Shown here: positions 18,214-26,653 of the stretch, one piece after another
Numbering within the stretch: position 1 is the first letter of the stretch
Layout: every line of letters starts with the position of its first letter
Assembly (NCBI GenBank): GCA_001403775.1
Contig: CYUG01000014.1
Location: 1 to 38,232 of the forward strand
Reading direction: 5' to 3'
Source of the DNA: Dermabacter indicis
GTDB taxonomy: Bacteria; Actinomycetota; Actinomycetes; Actinomycetales; Dermabacteraceae
Length of the DNA: 38,232 nt
The notes under the pieces: generated by a model
Database searches by the model: none
What the model was told of the DNA's origin: nothing
The model's input: the letters and a program-made list of their open reading frames with translations, nothing else
Program-made: the position numbers and the translations under genes

Positions 18214-19215
18214 ATGATGTCCATGACGCGCCGACAGCTCGGCCTCTTCGCCCTTGCCGCGTGCTCCACGGGCGCCCTCGCCTCGTGCAGTGGCGACTCG
18301 ACAAAGCAGGACGCCCGGTCGTCAAGCGACGCGAGCGCCACCCGCACCGTCACCGACGCTCGCGGCAAAGTGGACGTTCCCGCATCACCGAAACGCATCG
18401 GCGCGACCGACAACCGAATCTTCCGCTCACTGGAGGCATGGGGAATCGACCTGGTCGTCGCGCCGCGCCAGCTCATGCCAAAGGGCATTTCCTACAAGGA
18501 CGACGAGAACATTCTCGATTCGGGATCACACCGCGAACCCGACCTCGAACAGTTCGTCGCTGCCGACCCCGATCTCGTTCTCAATGGCCAGCGCTACGCG
18601 CAGTACTACGAGGACATCAAGGCTCTCGTGCCAAACGCCGCTATCGTCGACACCGACATCGACACTGAGACCAAGCCGATCGACGAAGAGCTCAAGAGGC
18701 AGATCACTCTCCTCGGCGAAACCCTCGGCCACGAAAGCGAAGCACAAAAGCTTGTCGAGACGTTCGAGAAAGCGATCGAACGCGTCAAGGCCGCTTACCA
18801 TTCCGAGGACACGGTCATGGGGCTCATTACCTCGGGCGGAACGATCAACTACGCTGCTCCCAAGACGGGCAGGGCTGTGGGCCCGCTGTTCCCCGTCCTG
18901 GGCCTCACTCCCGCGCTCGAGGTTGAAGGCACCGGCGACCACAAAGGCGACGATGTATCGGTCGAAGCCATCGCCTCCGCGAACCCCGACTGGATCATCG
19001 TCATGGACCGCGACGCGGCCGTCGCCGCCGACGAGGAAGGTTACAAGCCCGCCGCCGAACTCATCGAGAACGCTGAAGCCCTCTCGCACGTCACGGCTAT
19101 CACCGAAGGTCACGTCGTGTACATGCCCTCGAACTTCTACATCACCGAGGACATTCAGGCCTACACGGAGTTCCTCGAAACCTTCGCGGACGCTCTCGAG
19201 TCGAAAAAGAACTGA
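18214..19215 (+). CDS. Siderophore ABC transporter substrate-binding lipoprotein (FatB/CeuA/YclQ type)
   Basis: The extracellular binding protein of an iron-siderophore importer, 333 residues. The signal region has a twin-arginine-like motif (TRRQLGLFAL, residues 5-14) and a lipobox ending at Cys25 (LASC), so it is probably a Tat-exported lipoprotein. The mature part has the two-lobed class III fold with GKVDVPASPKRI, PDLEQFVAADPDLVL and NPDWIIVMDRDAA. By family resemblance the ligand may be a catecholate or petrobactin-like siderophore; this is uncertain. It is the first gene of a four-gene operon behind an iron box. Confidence 0.88.
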   Translation: MMSMTRRQLGLFALAACSTGALASCSGDSTKQDARSSSDASATRTVTDARGKVDVPASPKRIGATDNRIFRSLEAWGIDLVVAPRQLMPKGISYKDDENILDSGSHREPDLEQFVAADPDLVLNGQRYAQYYEDIKALVPNAAIVDTDIDTETKPIDEELKRQITLLGETLGHESEAQKLVETFEKAIERVKAAYHSEDTVMGLITSGGTINYAAPKTGRAVGPLFPVLGLTPALEVEGTGDHKGDDVSVEAIASANPDWIIVMDRDAAVAADEEGYKPAAELIENAEALSHVTAITEGHVVYMPSNFYITEDIQAYTEFLETFADALESKKN

Positions 19216-19230
19216 CGCACAAAGGACTGC

Positions 19231-20250
19231 ATGAGTGTGACAGAAGCCGCCCCACCGGCGGAGCGGACAAGGCCCGCGAGCGGGACCTCGCTCGCGGGTC
19301 CTCGACGCAACCGCATCGCCCTGATCGTCGCTCTCCTCGCGACCCTCGCCCTTCTCGTGCTCTCACTTTTCGTGGGCGTCTACGACATCACGGGTGGCGA
19401 TCGTGGATGGGACATCTTCCTCATCACGCGCGTCCCACGAACGCTTGCGCTCGTGCTTTCGGGCAGCGCGATGGCGATGTGCGGCCTCATCATGCAGCTG
19501 CTCACGCAAAACAAGTTCGTTGAGCCCTCCACGACGGGCACGACCGAGTGGGCGAGCCTCGGCCTCATAGCCGTGATGGTCCTCTTCCCTACGGCAGGGC
19601 TCGTTCCCCGCATGGTCGGTGCGATCATCTTCGCGCTTATCGGCACCCTCGTATTTTTTGCGTTCCTCGAGCGCGTAAGCCTCAAGAGTTCCCTGATCGT
19701 GCCGATCGTCGGCATCATGCTCGGTGCCGTCGTGGGCTCATTTACGACCTTCATCGCCCTCGAAACTGACACGCTCCAAAGCCTCGGCATCTGGTTCACC
19801 GGAAGCTTCACGGGCCTCGTGCGCGGCCGCTACGAGCTCTTATTCCTCGTTCTCCTCGTGCTCGTGGCGGCGTTCATCGTGGCGGATCGCTTTACCGTTG
19901 CCGGCCTCGGCAAGGACGTCGCCACTAACGTGGGCCTCAACTACCGTGCCGTCGTGTTCCTCGGGGTTTTCCTCGTCGCGATCGCGACCGGCATCGTGAC
20001 CGTGATCGTGGGGCGCCTGCCCTTCCTCGGCCTCATCGTCCCGAATATCGTCTCGATGGTGCGCGGTGACGACCTTCGCTCGAACCTTCCGTGGGTCATG
20101 CTTCTCGGCATCTGGGTCGTCACCATCTGCGACCTCATCGCGCGCACGATCATCGCGCCATTCGAAATGCCCGTGAGCGTTGTTCTCGGCATTGTTGGCG
20201 CCGCCGTCTTCCTCGTTCTCGTCGTGAGGAGGAACCGCCGTGGCCGATAA
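19231..20250 (+). CDS. Siderophore ABC transporter permease (FatD/YclN type)
   Basis: One half of the FecCD-family membrane channel, 339 residues with about nine or ten hydrophobic helices. Family marks include RVPRTLALVLSGSAMAMCGLIMQ near the N terminus and the coupling-region segment GRLPFLGLIVPNIVSMVRGDD, which contacts the ATPase. The ATG start has AAAGGA upstream, 15 bases after the lipoprotein stop. Its end overlaps the second permease gene by 11 bases. It probably pairs with that protein as a heterodimer. Confidence 0.9.
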   Translation: MSVTEAAPPAERTRPASGTSLAGPRRNRIALIVALLATLALLVLSLFVGVYDITGGDRGWDIFLITRVPRTLALVLSGSAMAMCGLIMQLLTQNKFVEPSTTGTTEWASLGLIAVMVLFPTAGLVPRMVGAIIFALIGTLVFFAFLERVSLKSSLIVPIVGIMLGAVVGSFTTFIALETDTLQSLGIWFTGSFTGLVRGRYELLFLVLLVLVAAFIVADRFTVAGLGKDVATNVGLNYRAVVFLGVFLVAIATGIVTVIVGRLPFLGLIVPNIVSMVRGDDLRSNLPWVMLLGIWVVTICDLIARTIIAPFEMPVSVVLGIVGAAVFLVLVVRRNRRGR

Positions 20251-21421
20251 GCGCGAAAAGCCCGAGCTGCGGCCGAGCCCGGCAACGCTCAAGGATCCCT
20301 CACTCGCGACCGTGACCGATATCCGCGAAGTCGAGAAGGCACAGGACCGCCGCGAAGAAGGGGGCCTCCCGAATCTGCTGGCAACCGTCGGACCCGCGCG
20401 CGTGAGCGCGTGTGCACCCGAGCGCCACTCCGGGGCCTTCGTGACTCCTCGCTCCCGCACCCGATACGTGCTTCTCCTCGCGGCCCTCGCTGTCATCGGC
20501 GTGCTCACGACAACCGGCATCATGGCGTGGAACAACACCCTCCCCTTCGGAAGTGAGGGATTTTGGCGAATTGCCTCGATGCGCGCGAGCTCGATCGTCG
20601 TCATCGCGGTCGTCGTCACGTGCCAGGCATTCGCAACGATCGCGTTTCAAACCGCGACCGCGAACCGCATCATTACACCGTCAATCATGGGGTTTGAATC
20701 CCTCTACGTTCTTGTGCAAACGGCCGCCGTGTTCTTCCTCGGTGCTGCCGGCATCACGCACTTCACCGGCATGGGGCAGTTTTTCCTCCAAGCCGCGCTC
20801 ATGGTGGCGTTTTCGGGGCTCCTGTACGGCTGGCTTCTGAATTCGAAGACGGGCAACATTCACGTCATGCTCCTCGTGGGCATCATTCTTGGCGGCGGCC
20901 TCGGGTCGCTGTCGACCTTCATGCAGCGTCTGCTCGACCCGAGTGAGTTCGACATTCTCACCTCGCGCATGTTCGGTAACATCTCCAACGCTGAGCTCGA
21001 CTACCTGCCCTTCGTCATTCCGATCGTCGTCCTCACCGCAGGGCTCCTGTACGTCCTCTCGACCCGACTCAACGTGCTCGCGCTCGGCCGCGAAACCGCC
21101 ACGAACCTCGGGATTCACCACAGGCGCGAGACGATCCTCGTGCTGCTTCTCGTGTCCGTGCTCATGTCGATGACGACCTCGCTCGTGGGCCCGATGACCT
21201 TCCTCGGCTTCCTGATCGCTGCCCTCGCCTACCAGCTCACCGACACGTACGACCACCGTCTCCTCTTTCCTGCTGCGTGCCTTCTTGGTTACGACGTCAT
21301 GACGCTCGCGTACTTCATCCTTCGCCACGTCTTCAACGCGCAGGGCGCGGTGACCGTCATCATCGAGCTCATCGGTGGGCTCGCCTTCCTGCTCTTCATC
21401 CTCCGAAAGGGGCGCCTGTGA
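20240..21421 (+). CDS. Siderophore ABC transporter permease (FatC/YclO type) with N-terminal extension
   Basis: The second FecCD-family permease, 393 residues. The membrane part starts near residue 76 (YVLLLAALAVIGVL). It includes ITPSIMGFESLYVLVQ and the coupling segment LVGPMTFLGFLIAALAYQL. The first 75 residues are polar and charged and are not part of the usual fold, which explains the extra length over a typical member of about 315-330 residues. The GTG start has GAGGAGG upstream, within the end of the preceding gene. It overlaps the ATPase start by four bases. Confidence 0.88.
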   Translation: MADKREKPELRPSPATLKDPSLATVTDIREVEKAQDRREEGGLPNLLATVGPARVSACAPERHSGAFVTPRSRTRYVLLLAALAVIGVLTTTGIMAWNNTLPFGSEGFWRIASMRASSIVVIAVVVTCQAFATIAFQTATANRIITPSIMGFESLYVLVQTAAVFFLGAAGITHFTGMGQFFLQAALMVAFSGLLYGWLLNSKTGNIHVMLLVGIILGGGLGSLSTFMQRLLDPSEFDILTSRMFGNISNAELDYLPFVIPIVVLTAGLLYVLSTRLNVLALGRETATNLGIHHRRETILVLLLVSVLMSMTTSLVGPMTFLGFLIAALAYQLTDTYDHRLLFPAACLLGYDVMTLAYFILRHVFNAQGAVTVIIELIGGLAFLLFILRKGRL

Positions 21422-22170
21422 TCCGCATCGAGAACCTCACGAAACGCTACGGCCAAGGAGTGCAAATCGGCCCCGTGAACGCCGAAATTCCAAGCGGCCT
21501 CACCGCGCTCGTGGGACCGAACGGCGCCGGTAAGTCCACCCTCCTCACGATGATGGGAAGGCTCCTCGAGCCGGATTCGGGCACGGTCACGATCGACGGG
21601 CGCGACATGGCATCGATGCCCTCGCGCGAGGTCTCGACGATGCTCGCGATTCTCCGCCAGGAAAACCACTTCGTCACGCGCCTCACGGTGCGTCAGCTCG
21701 TAGCCTTCGGGCGCTTCCCGTATTCACGCGGGCGCCTCACCGAAAAAGACGAACGCATCGTCTCCGAGGCCATCGATTTCGTGAATCTCACGCCGCTCGA
21801 GAACCGCTTCCTCGACGAGCTTTCGGGTGGCCAGCGTCAGCGCGCCTACGTGGCCATGGTGCTCGCGCAGGACACCGAATACCTCTTGCTCGATGAGCCG
21901 CTCAACAACCTCGACATGCAACACAGCGTGCAGATGATGAAGCAGCTTCGCCGCGCGAGCGACGAACTCGGGCGCACGGTCGTGATTGTCGTGCACGACA
22001 TCAATTTCGCGGCGCACTACGCCGATCACATCATCGCGATGAACGACGGCAAGGTCACGGTTCAGGGCTCCCCCACCGAGATCGTGTGCGGAGAGACACT
22101 CTCGCGCGTGTTCAAGACCGACGTCGACGTCGTCGACGGCCCGCGCGGGCCTCTTGCGGTGTACTTTTAA
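21418..22170 (+). CDS. Siderophore ABC transporter ATPase (FatE/YclP type)
   Basis: The cytoplasmic motor of the importer, 250 residues. The Walker A motif is GPNGAGKST at 33-41. The Q-loop region is LRQENHF. The signature is LSGGQRQRAY, the Walker B motif is YLLLDEPLNNLD, and the H-loop is VIVVHDINFAA. I set the start at GTG 21418, overlapping the permease stop (GTGA), because the protein then begins at the normal position, IRIENLTKRYG. A longer frame from 21277 is only the permease gene read in another frame. It is the last gene of the operon. Confidence 0.93.
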   Translation: MIRIENLTKRYGQGVQIGPVNAEIPSGLTALVGPNGAGKSTLLTMMGRLLEPDSGTVTIDGRDMASMPSREVSTMLAILRQENHFVTRLTVRQLVAFGRFPYSRGRLTEKDERIVSEAIDFVNLTPLENRFLDELSGGQRQRAYVAMVLAQDTEYLLLDEPLNNLDMQHSVQMMKQLRRASDELGRTVVIVVHDINFAAHYADHIIAMNDGKVTVQGSPTEIVCGETLSRVFKTDVDVVDGPRGPLAVYF

Positions 22171-22292
22171 CCGCACCTCTCCTCGCCCGCGCCGCACCGC
22201 TGCTCGCGTGGGGTGGGGAACAAGGGGGCATGCCCGAGTTCGGGGCGCACAACGCGGTTGCCTCCGCCCTGAGGGTGGGGGCCGACGGTTGC

Positions 22293-23666
22293 TCAGACCG
22301 CCTCGATGCCGAGGTTTTTCGCGGCGCGAGCCCTCACGCGCGAGCGATGCACGCGCATCGCCACAAGCCCGCCAACAGCCACGACGAGCCCGATGAGGCC
22401 CGCGGAAAAGAACGCCGCACCCGCGCCGCCCACGTCGATGATGATGCCCACGAGGGGGCTTCCGAGGCTCGAGCCGATCGTCATGGCGCTTCCGTGCCAC
22501 CCCATGGCTTCCCCGCGAGCAACTTCGGGGACGCGACGCGAAATCGCCTCGCCTGTCGCCGCGATGCTCGGCGCGACACCGAGACCGGAAATGAAGCACA
22601 GAATGAAGGCGGTGGGGATGTTCGTGACGAGTGCGATCGGCATCGTCACGATGGAGAGGCCGAACAGCACCCACAGCGGGTGAATGTCGTTATTCATCGC
22701 GCCATAGGCAAGCCCGCCCACGGCGCTCCCGAGACACCAGATGGCGATGACGGGGCCAATGAAGTCCTTGTGACCAAGGCCTTCCATGAGCGCGACGATG
22801 CCGAGGTCGCCCGCGACGAGGATGATGCTGCCTACTGCGGTCGCGATGAGAATGGCGATGCCGCCGAGTGAGAGGAGCTGCTTCCTCGCGAGGGCGCGGG
22901 CCCCGTCGTTGGCGAGAGAGGGCTCCGCGGCACTTCCGTCGAGGTCCGCTTGCGTGAGTGCCAACATTTGGCCCGTCTGGGTGTTCTCAAAAGCGATGCG
23001 CTCGGCCACGGCGGCCGGGGAACGTTCGAGACCGCTTTCGGCAACCTCGAGCGGCTCGGGGATGCGGGCAGGAAGCACGATGTCGCTACTCGAGAGGGGT
23101 GGGTCGACGAGCATGAGGCCGATGCCGGCGACGACGACGGCGGCGCCGATCACCCACATCGCGACGTGCGAGCCCCACGTGAACACGAGAAGCGTGCCCG
23201 CGGCAGGTCCAAGCATGAACACGAACTCGGTGATGACCGAGTCGAGCGCGAACGCGGATTTACGCATCTTCGCGGGGGTTACGACCGAGAGCGACGTGCG
23301 GACGATCGAGAAAACCGGGATCGAGAAGAGCCCCGCGACGAAAACCGCAGGAAGGAGAATCGCGAACGGCAAAAATGGCGCGATTGCCCAGAACACGAGG
23401 TTCACGATGATCGGCGGGATGAGGGTTCTCTTGAGGCCTTTGGTGTCCATGAGGCGCCCGCGCCACGGCGCGGAGATCGCCGCGCCGAGGGTCGAAGACG
23501 TCACGACGAAGCCAGCCATCATGTAGTTCTGGTCGAGGCTCATGACGGTATGGAGGGTCAGCACGAGCCCCGTCGCCGAGAACGGGAAGCGTGCGAGGAA
23601 CCCGAGGAGGTAGATCGACGGCGCCTTGGGGATCTGGAGCACGTCGCGATAAACGGAAAGAGCCAC
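22293..23666 (-). CDS. Major facilitator superfamily transporter
   Basis: A 457-residue transporter with about twelve hydrophobic segments in two halves. They are joined by a long polar central loop (about residues 205-265). An MFS-type loop 2-3 motif appears as GRLMDTKGLKR near 71-81. The substrate is unknown; the fold is that of drug- or metabolite-efflux members. The GTG start lies nine bases after the SseB-like gene, with AGGA upstream. It therefore seems to be the last gene of the PriA unit and is convergent with the siderophore operon. The 122 bases between the two ends show no clear terminator. Confidence 0.85.
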   Translation of the reverse strand: MALSVYRDVLQIPKAPSIYLLGFLARFPFSATGLVLTLHTVMSLDQNYMMAGFVVTSSTLGAAISAPWRGRLMDTKGLKRTLIPPIIVNLVFWAIAPFLPFAILLPAVFVAGLFSIPVFSIVRTSLSVVTPAKMRKSAFALDSVITEFVFMLGPAAGTLLVFTWGSHVAMWVIGAAVVVAGIGLMLVDPPLSSSDIVLPARIPEPLEVAESGLERSPAAVAERIAFENTQTGQMLALTQADLDGSAAEPSLANDGARALARKQLLSLGGIAILIATAVGSIILVAGDLGIVALMEGLGHKDFIGPVIAIWCLGSAVGGLAYGAMNNDIHPLWVLFGLSIVTMPIALVTNIPTAFILCFISGLGVAPSIAATGEAISRRVPEVARGEAMGWHGSAMTIGSSLGSPLVGIIIDVGGAGAAFFSAGLIGLVVAVGGLVAMRVHRSRVRARAAKNLGIEAV

Positions 23667-23675
23667 CTTGAAATC

Positions 23676-24485
23676 CTATCGCCGGGTCGAGGTCACGGTG
23701 ATCTTCAGCGAGCTCACGCGCTCCGCGATGACCCGGGAGTGGGCGAGAAAAGTCTGGACTCGACTCATGAGGGCATCGAGCGCTTGTCGATCGAGCCCGG
23801 GGGTCAGGGCGAGCCTCAATTCGAGCTCACGCTCCTCCCCCGGAAGCGGTTCGGCGCCCTCGAGGCCGTCGACCGCGTGGACGAGCGCTGCGATTTCACT
23901 TCGCACAAGGTCGTCGTTGTGCGGTGCCCGCCAGAGCCGTCCCTGCGCGAGGGCCCACAGCGCCGAGCGACGCAGCACGAGCGGGGTCCCTTCGCGGCCG
24001 AGATCAACCGCGAGACACGTGCACCCCTCGGCGACGGCCGACTGCGCGGCTTGCTCGAGCACCATGGGAACGGGACGCGCTTCGGGGCTCCACGTGGAGA
24101 GCGCCGCGACGTTCGTGAAAACGGGGAGAGCGACCTGCCCATCTCGCAGCTGAAGTTTGACCATGGCCATGTCGGAGGCGTTATCGGCGTGCAGCCCGCT
24201 CTGGGTCTCGGCGGTGTCGGTCGCAATCGCCTGTATGGGGATGAGAACGCGTGTGCCCGCAAGCGCCGCCACGAGATTTTCACGCGAGGGATCCTCGCCC
24301 GCATCGAGGGCATCCAGCGCCGCCGCGACCCGCTCAGTCCTCTGCCCCGCGTCGCCCGGGAAGTGGGAGGGCGTGAGATCTCGCCCGTGCCACGGCGTTC
24401 CCGCGGTGTCGGCGAGCTGATCTTTTGCCGCAAAGTGCGCGGGGAGCATCCGTGCGACTTTCGGGTCCTGTTTGCGCAGGCTCAT
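23676..24485 (-). CDS. SseB-family protein
   Basis: A 269-residue soluble protein. The middle (about 75-180) fits the SseB N-terminal domain, with TRVLIPIQAIA and VALPVFTNVAALSTW. The end (about 200-265) fits an SseB C-terminal-like region. The biochemical role of this family in actinobacteria is not established. The ATG overlaps the priA stop by four bases and has AAAGGA upstream, so the two are translationally coupled, as in many actinobacteria. Confidence 0.75.
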   Translation of the reverse strand: MSLRKQDPKVARMLPAHFAAKDQLADTAGTPWHGRDLTPSHFPGDAGQRTERVAAALDALDAGEDPSRENLVAALAGTRVLIPIQAIATDTAETQSGLHADNASDMAMVKLQLRDGQVALPVFTNVAALSTWSPEARPVPMVLEQAAQSAVAEGCTCLAVDLGREGTPLVLRRSALWALAQGRLWRAPHNDDLVRSEIAALVHAVDGLEGAEPLPGEERELELRLALTPGLDRQALDALMSRVQTFLAHSRVIAERVSSLKITVTSTRR

Positions 24486-25246
24486 GGTGTCCTTTCCGAC
24501 GGTTGCCTCGCGTGCCTTGCCTCCACGTTTCGCACTCGCTCGAGCGCCTCGGAGAGTGTGAAGCGGCCTTCGAGGAGGGCGCGGCCAACGATCGCACCGC
24601 GCACGCGCGTGCGGTCGGCGAGTCGGGCGAGGGCTTTGATGTCGTCGAGGCTCGCCGCGCCTCCCGACGCGAGAATCTCGGCGGAACTGATGCTCGACAC
24701 GTGCTCGAGGAGTGCGAGGGGCGGCCCCGCGAGCGCACCGTCACGCTCGATCTCGGTCACGATGAGACGTGCACAGCCCGCGCCACGGAGAAACGTGAGG
24801 GTGGAGTCAAGGTCCCCGATCGGCTCCTTGCGTCCGCGCGGATGAATCGATGCTCCGCGAACGTCAACGCACACGGCGATCCGATCGCCGTGCGTGCGGA
24901 TCGCTTCGCGCACAAAGTCGCGTTCAACGAGCGCTGCGGCGGAAATATTCACGCGAGCACACTCGCTCGCGAGGGCGGCGGCAAGGGCTTCCCCGGAATC
25001 GATACCGCCCGAGTACTGGGTGCGCACCCCGAGGGCGTGGGCCTCGCGCACAATTGCGGCGAGTTGTGCATCGTTCGTGCCGCGTCCAAACGCTCGATCG
25101 AGGTCGGCGAGGTGGAGCCATGAAGCACCGTCGCGCGCGAAGGTCCGCACGATGTCGAGCGGGTCCGTGCTCGCGCCGCCGCGCGGTGCGCGCGCGAGGG
25201 TACCTCCCGCGATATCGACCGCGGGAAAAAGGTCAAACCGAGGCAT
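24482..25246 (-). CDS. priA: PriA/HisA-type phosphoribosyl isomerase, divergent
   Basis: A (beta-alpha)8 barrel of 254 residues. PriA normally serves both histidine synthesis (ProFAR isomerase) and tryptophan synthesis (phosphoribosylanthranilate isomerase). The two catalytic aspartates are kept, Asp11 and Asp169 (IERDG), as are Arg19, the SGG at 79-81 and Asp128. By alignment from memory with the M. tuberculosis enzyme, Arg143 corresponds to Arg137, but Trp145 corresponds to Arg139 (PRGRKE instead of GRGWE). The strongly conserved GPN of the phosphate-side loop is GPP (174-176). HisA activity seems kept and TrpF activity doubtful. The usual hisH neighbour is missing upstream. Confidence 0.85.
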   Translation of the reverse strand: MPRFDLFPAVDIAGGTLARAPRGGASTDPLDIVRTFARDGASWLHLADLDRAFGRGTNDAQLAAIVREAHALGVRTQYSGGIDSGEALAAALASECARVNISAAALVERDFVREAIRTHGDRIAVCVDVRGASIHPRGRKEPIGDLDSTLTFLRGAGCARLIVTEIERDGALAGPPLALLEHVSSISSAEILASGGAASLDDIKALARLADRTRVRGAIVGRALLEGRFTLSEALERVRNVEARHARQPSERTP

Positions 25247-25255
25247 GTTTTTGGC

Positions 25256-25414
25256 CTAGCCCATCCGGATACGCCAGTAGGCAACGAGGACGCACGCGAG
25301 CCCCGTGACCGCGAGCGCAATAATTGCGAGCATCGGCTTCTTCTGCTTGGCAAACGAGTAAGCGCCGCCGAGGAGGATGCCGCCCGCGGCGAGCATGATG
25401 AAGGCAAGGATCAC
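25256..25414 (-). CDS. Small membrane protein, unknown function
   Basis: Fifty-two residues, almost entirely two hydrophobic helices (about 1-18 and 26-45) joined by a basic turn (AKQKKP) and ending in RIRMG. I chose GTG 25414 because it overlaps the upstream gene's stop (GTGA), the junction style seen repeatedly here. A GTG at 25438 would add eight residues. It lies ten bases before priA. I do not recognise a family. Its reality is supported by codon use and tight packing only. Confidence 0.6.
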   Translation of the reverse strand: MILAFIMLAAGGILLGGAYSFAKQKKPMLAIIALAVTGLACVLVAYWRIRMG

Positions 25415-26169
25415 TTCCGCCGCCCGCCCGCGATCCACTTCATCGCCTCGAGGCGGCTAATGCTCGAGGGGTCGTACGTCTCGTCGAGCTCGTCGAGAGC
25501 GTCAATACCGAGCAAGAGGTCCTCGACCTCGCCCGCGAGCGCGCCGAGCACGAGCGCGGGGGACGTCTCCCCCTCATTTCGCCCGGAGCGGTAGCGGCAC
25601 GCGATCATCCGGTCGCCACGGCGCCAAAACATCACGACGCCCTGGCGTTGAAGCCCGAGGGACGCGAGGCGCGCGAGCGTGTGTGCGTCCTGTTCGCTCA
25701 CGTGTCCCGTGAGAATTGCGCCCGATTCCGCCTCGGCGGTCACGGCTCCCTCGGGGAACGGGGTGCGGTCATCCTCCGCGGCGAGTGCGAGGCGCACGAC
25801 CCCCGCGAGGGCCTTCGCGGAGGCAAGCGGCGTCGCGACAATCGCGATCGGGGTTGGCGCGTTGGGGTCGTCGGCGGGTGCGGTGTCGTTCAGTCCCGAA
25901 AGGTCGTCGGGAACAGCAAAGTCGTCGTCGGCGTGACCGGGGTGCCCGGGCGTAGGTCCCGTAAGCGACCCGGCACTTCCCGGCGTGTTGGGGCCCGTGG
26001 GCTTTCGCAAACTTCCGGGGACGGTATACCCCGTGGGCGGCTCCTCCCCCGAATCGAGAACCGAATCATCGAGGTCGATCCCCTTCATCATCGCCTCGAA
26101 CTCGGCATCGATTTTCGCCTTGTCCGGATCGTTTTCGCCGTTGTCGCCTCGGTTGGGGGTCGCGGTCAT
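25411..26169 (-). CDS. Protein of unknown function upstream of priA
   Basis: A 252-residue protein I do not recognise. The first 100 or so residues are acidic, then rich in Pro, Gly and Thr, and probably disordered (PGSLRKPTGPNTPGSAGS). Residues about 100-252 look like an alpha/beta domain with alternating hydrophobic stretches (PIAIVATPLASAKALAGVVRL, then GVVMFWRRGDRMIACRYR). It has no signal peptide or membrane helix. The ATG at 26169 has GAAAGG upstream; an in-frame GTG at 26226 is an alternative. It heads the unit that continues through the small membrane protein, PriA, SseB-like protein and MFS. Confidence 0.75.
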   Translation of the reverse strand: MTATPNRGDNGENDPDKAKIDAEFEAMMKGIDLDDSVLDSGEEPPTGYTVPGSLRKPTGPNTPGSAGSLTGPTPGHPGHADDDFAVPDDLSGLNDTAPADDPNAPTPIAIVATPLASAKALAGVVRLALAAEDDRTPFPEGAVTAEAESGAILTGHVSEQDAHTLARLASLGLQRQGVVMFWRRGDRMIACRYRSGRNEGETSPALVLGALAGEVEDLLLGIDALDELDETYDPSSISRLEAMKWIAGGRRK

Positions 26170-26251
26170 CGTGCGGGCCTTTCGTCGACGTCGGGGCACG
26201 GGTCCATCACTCTCGTGGACCCTCACGTAATTTTACGCCCCGCAAAGGGGC

Positions 26252-26257
26252 TAGGGT
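26252..26257 (+). promoter_or_regulatory. -10 element of a probable leaderless promoter
   Basis: TAGGGT is followed by six bases and then the GTG start of the DUF3054 gene at 26264. No ribosome site is visible. The -35 region is poor. The hexamer overlaps a short inverted repeat, gccccgcaaaggggc (26237-26251), in the gap shared with the divergent gene. Confidence 0.5.
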
Positions 26258-26263
26258 GGCGGG

Positions 26264-26653
26264 GTGAGAAACTACTATCGGGCCCTTGGGGCCGACGCCC
26301 TCCTTGTCCTGCTCTTTTCCATCCTCGGCACGCTGAGCCACAACGGCGCGCTCACGCTCGCGAACCTCGCGCGTGTCGCGTGGCCGTTCCTCGTGGGGCT
26401 CGTGCTCGCCCACCTCGTGCTGCGTGCGTGGCGCGTCGAGCCGTGGAGGCTGTGGCCTCACGGCGTGTTCATCGTCGCGATCACGGTCGTCGCCGCGATG
26501 CTCATCCGCACCCTCGTGGGCGATGGAACAGCGCTCCCCTTCGTCCTCGTGGCCTTCGCCGTCAACGCCCTCTTCCTTTTGGGCTGGCGCGCCATAGCCG
26601 GGATTGTGGCGCGACGGAAGCGGGCAAGCGTCGGAACCGCCGATTCTCACTAG
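26264..26653 (+). CDS. DUF3054 family membrane protein
   Basis: A 129-residue protein with four predicted membrane helices (about 10-28, 38-55, 66-86 and 92-112) and a basic C-terminal tail. The motif LSHNGAL after helix 1 and the overall layout fit DUF3054, a small actinobacterial and archaeal membrane family of unknown role. It starts with GTG, with a TAGGGT -10 six bases upstream, so it is probably translated from a leaderless mRNA. It is a single gene, convergent with dnaE. A perfect 14-bp palindrome, GGGCCGCGCGGCCC (26653-26666), follows its stop but has no T-run. Confidence 0.8.
   Translation: MRNYYRALGADALLVLLFSILGTLSHNGALTLANLARVAWPFLVGLVLAHLVLRAWRVEPWRLWPHGVFIVAITVVAAMLIRTLVGDGTALPFVLVAFAVNALFLLGWRAIAGIVARRKRASVGTADSH

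Noticed and set aside
18254-19234. 326-codon frame in another phase of the siderophore-binding protein gene
   Set aside because: The translation is Ser/Arg/Pro-rich, typical of an out-of-phase reading. The other frame has a lipobox and the expected fold.
22171-22292. Expected bidirectional terminator between the siderophore ATPase and MFS genes
   Set aside because: I could not find a stem of convincing length or a T-run in either direction, so none is annotated.
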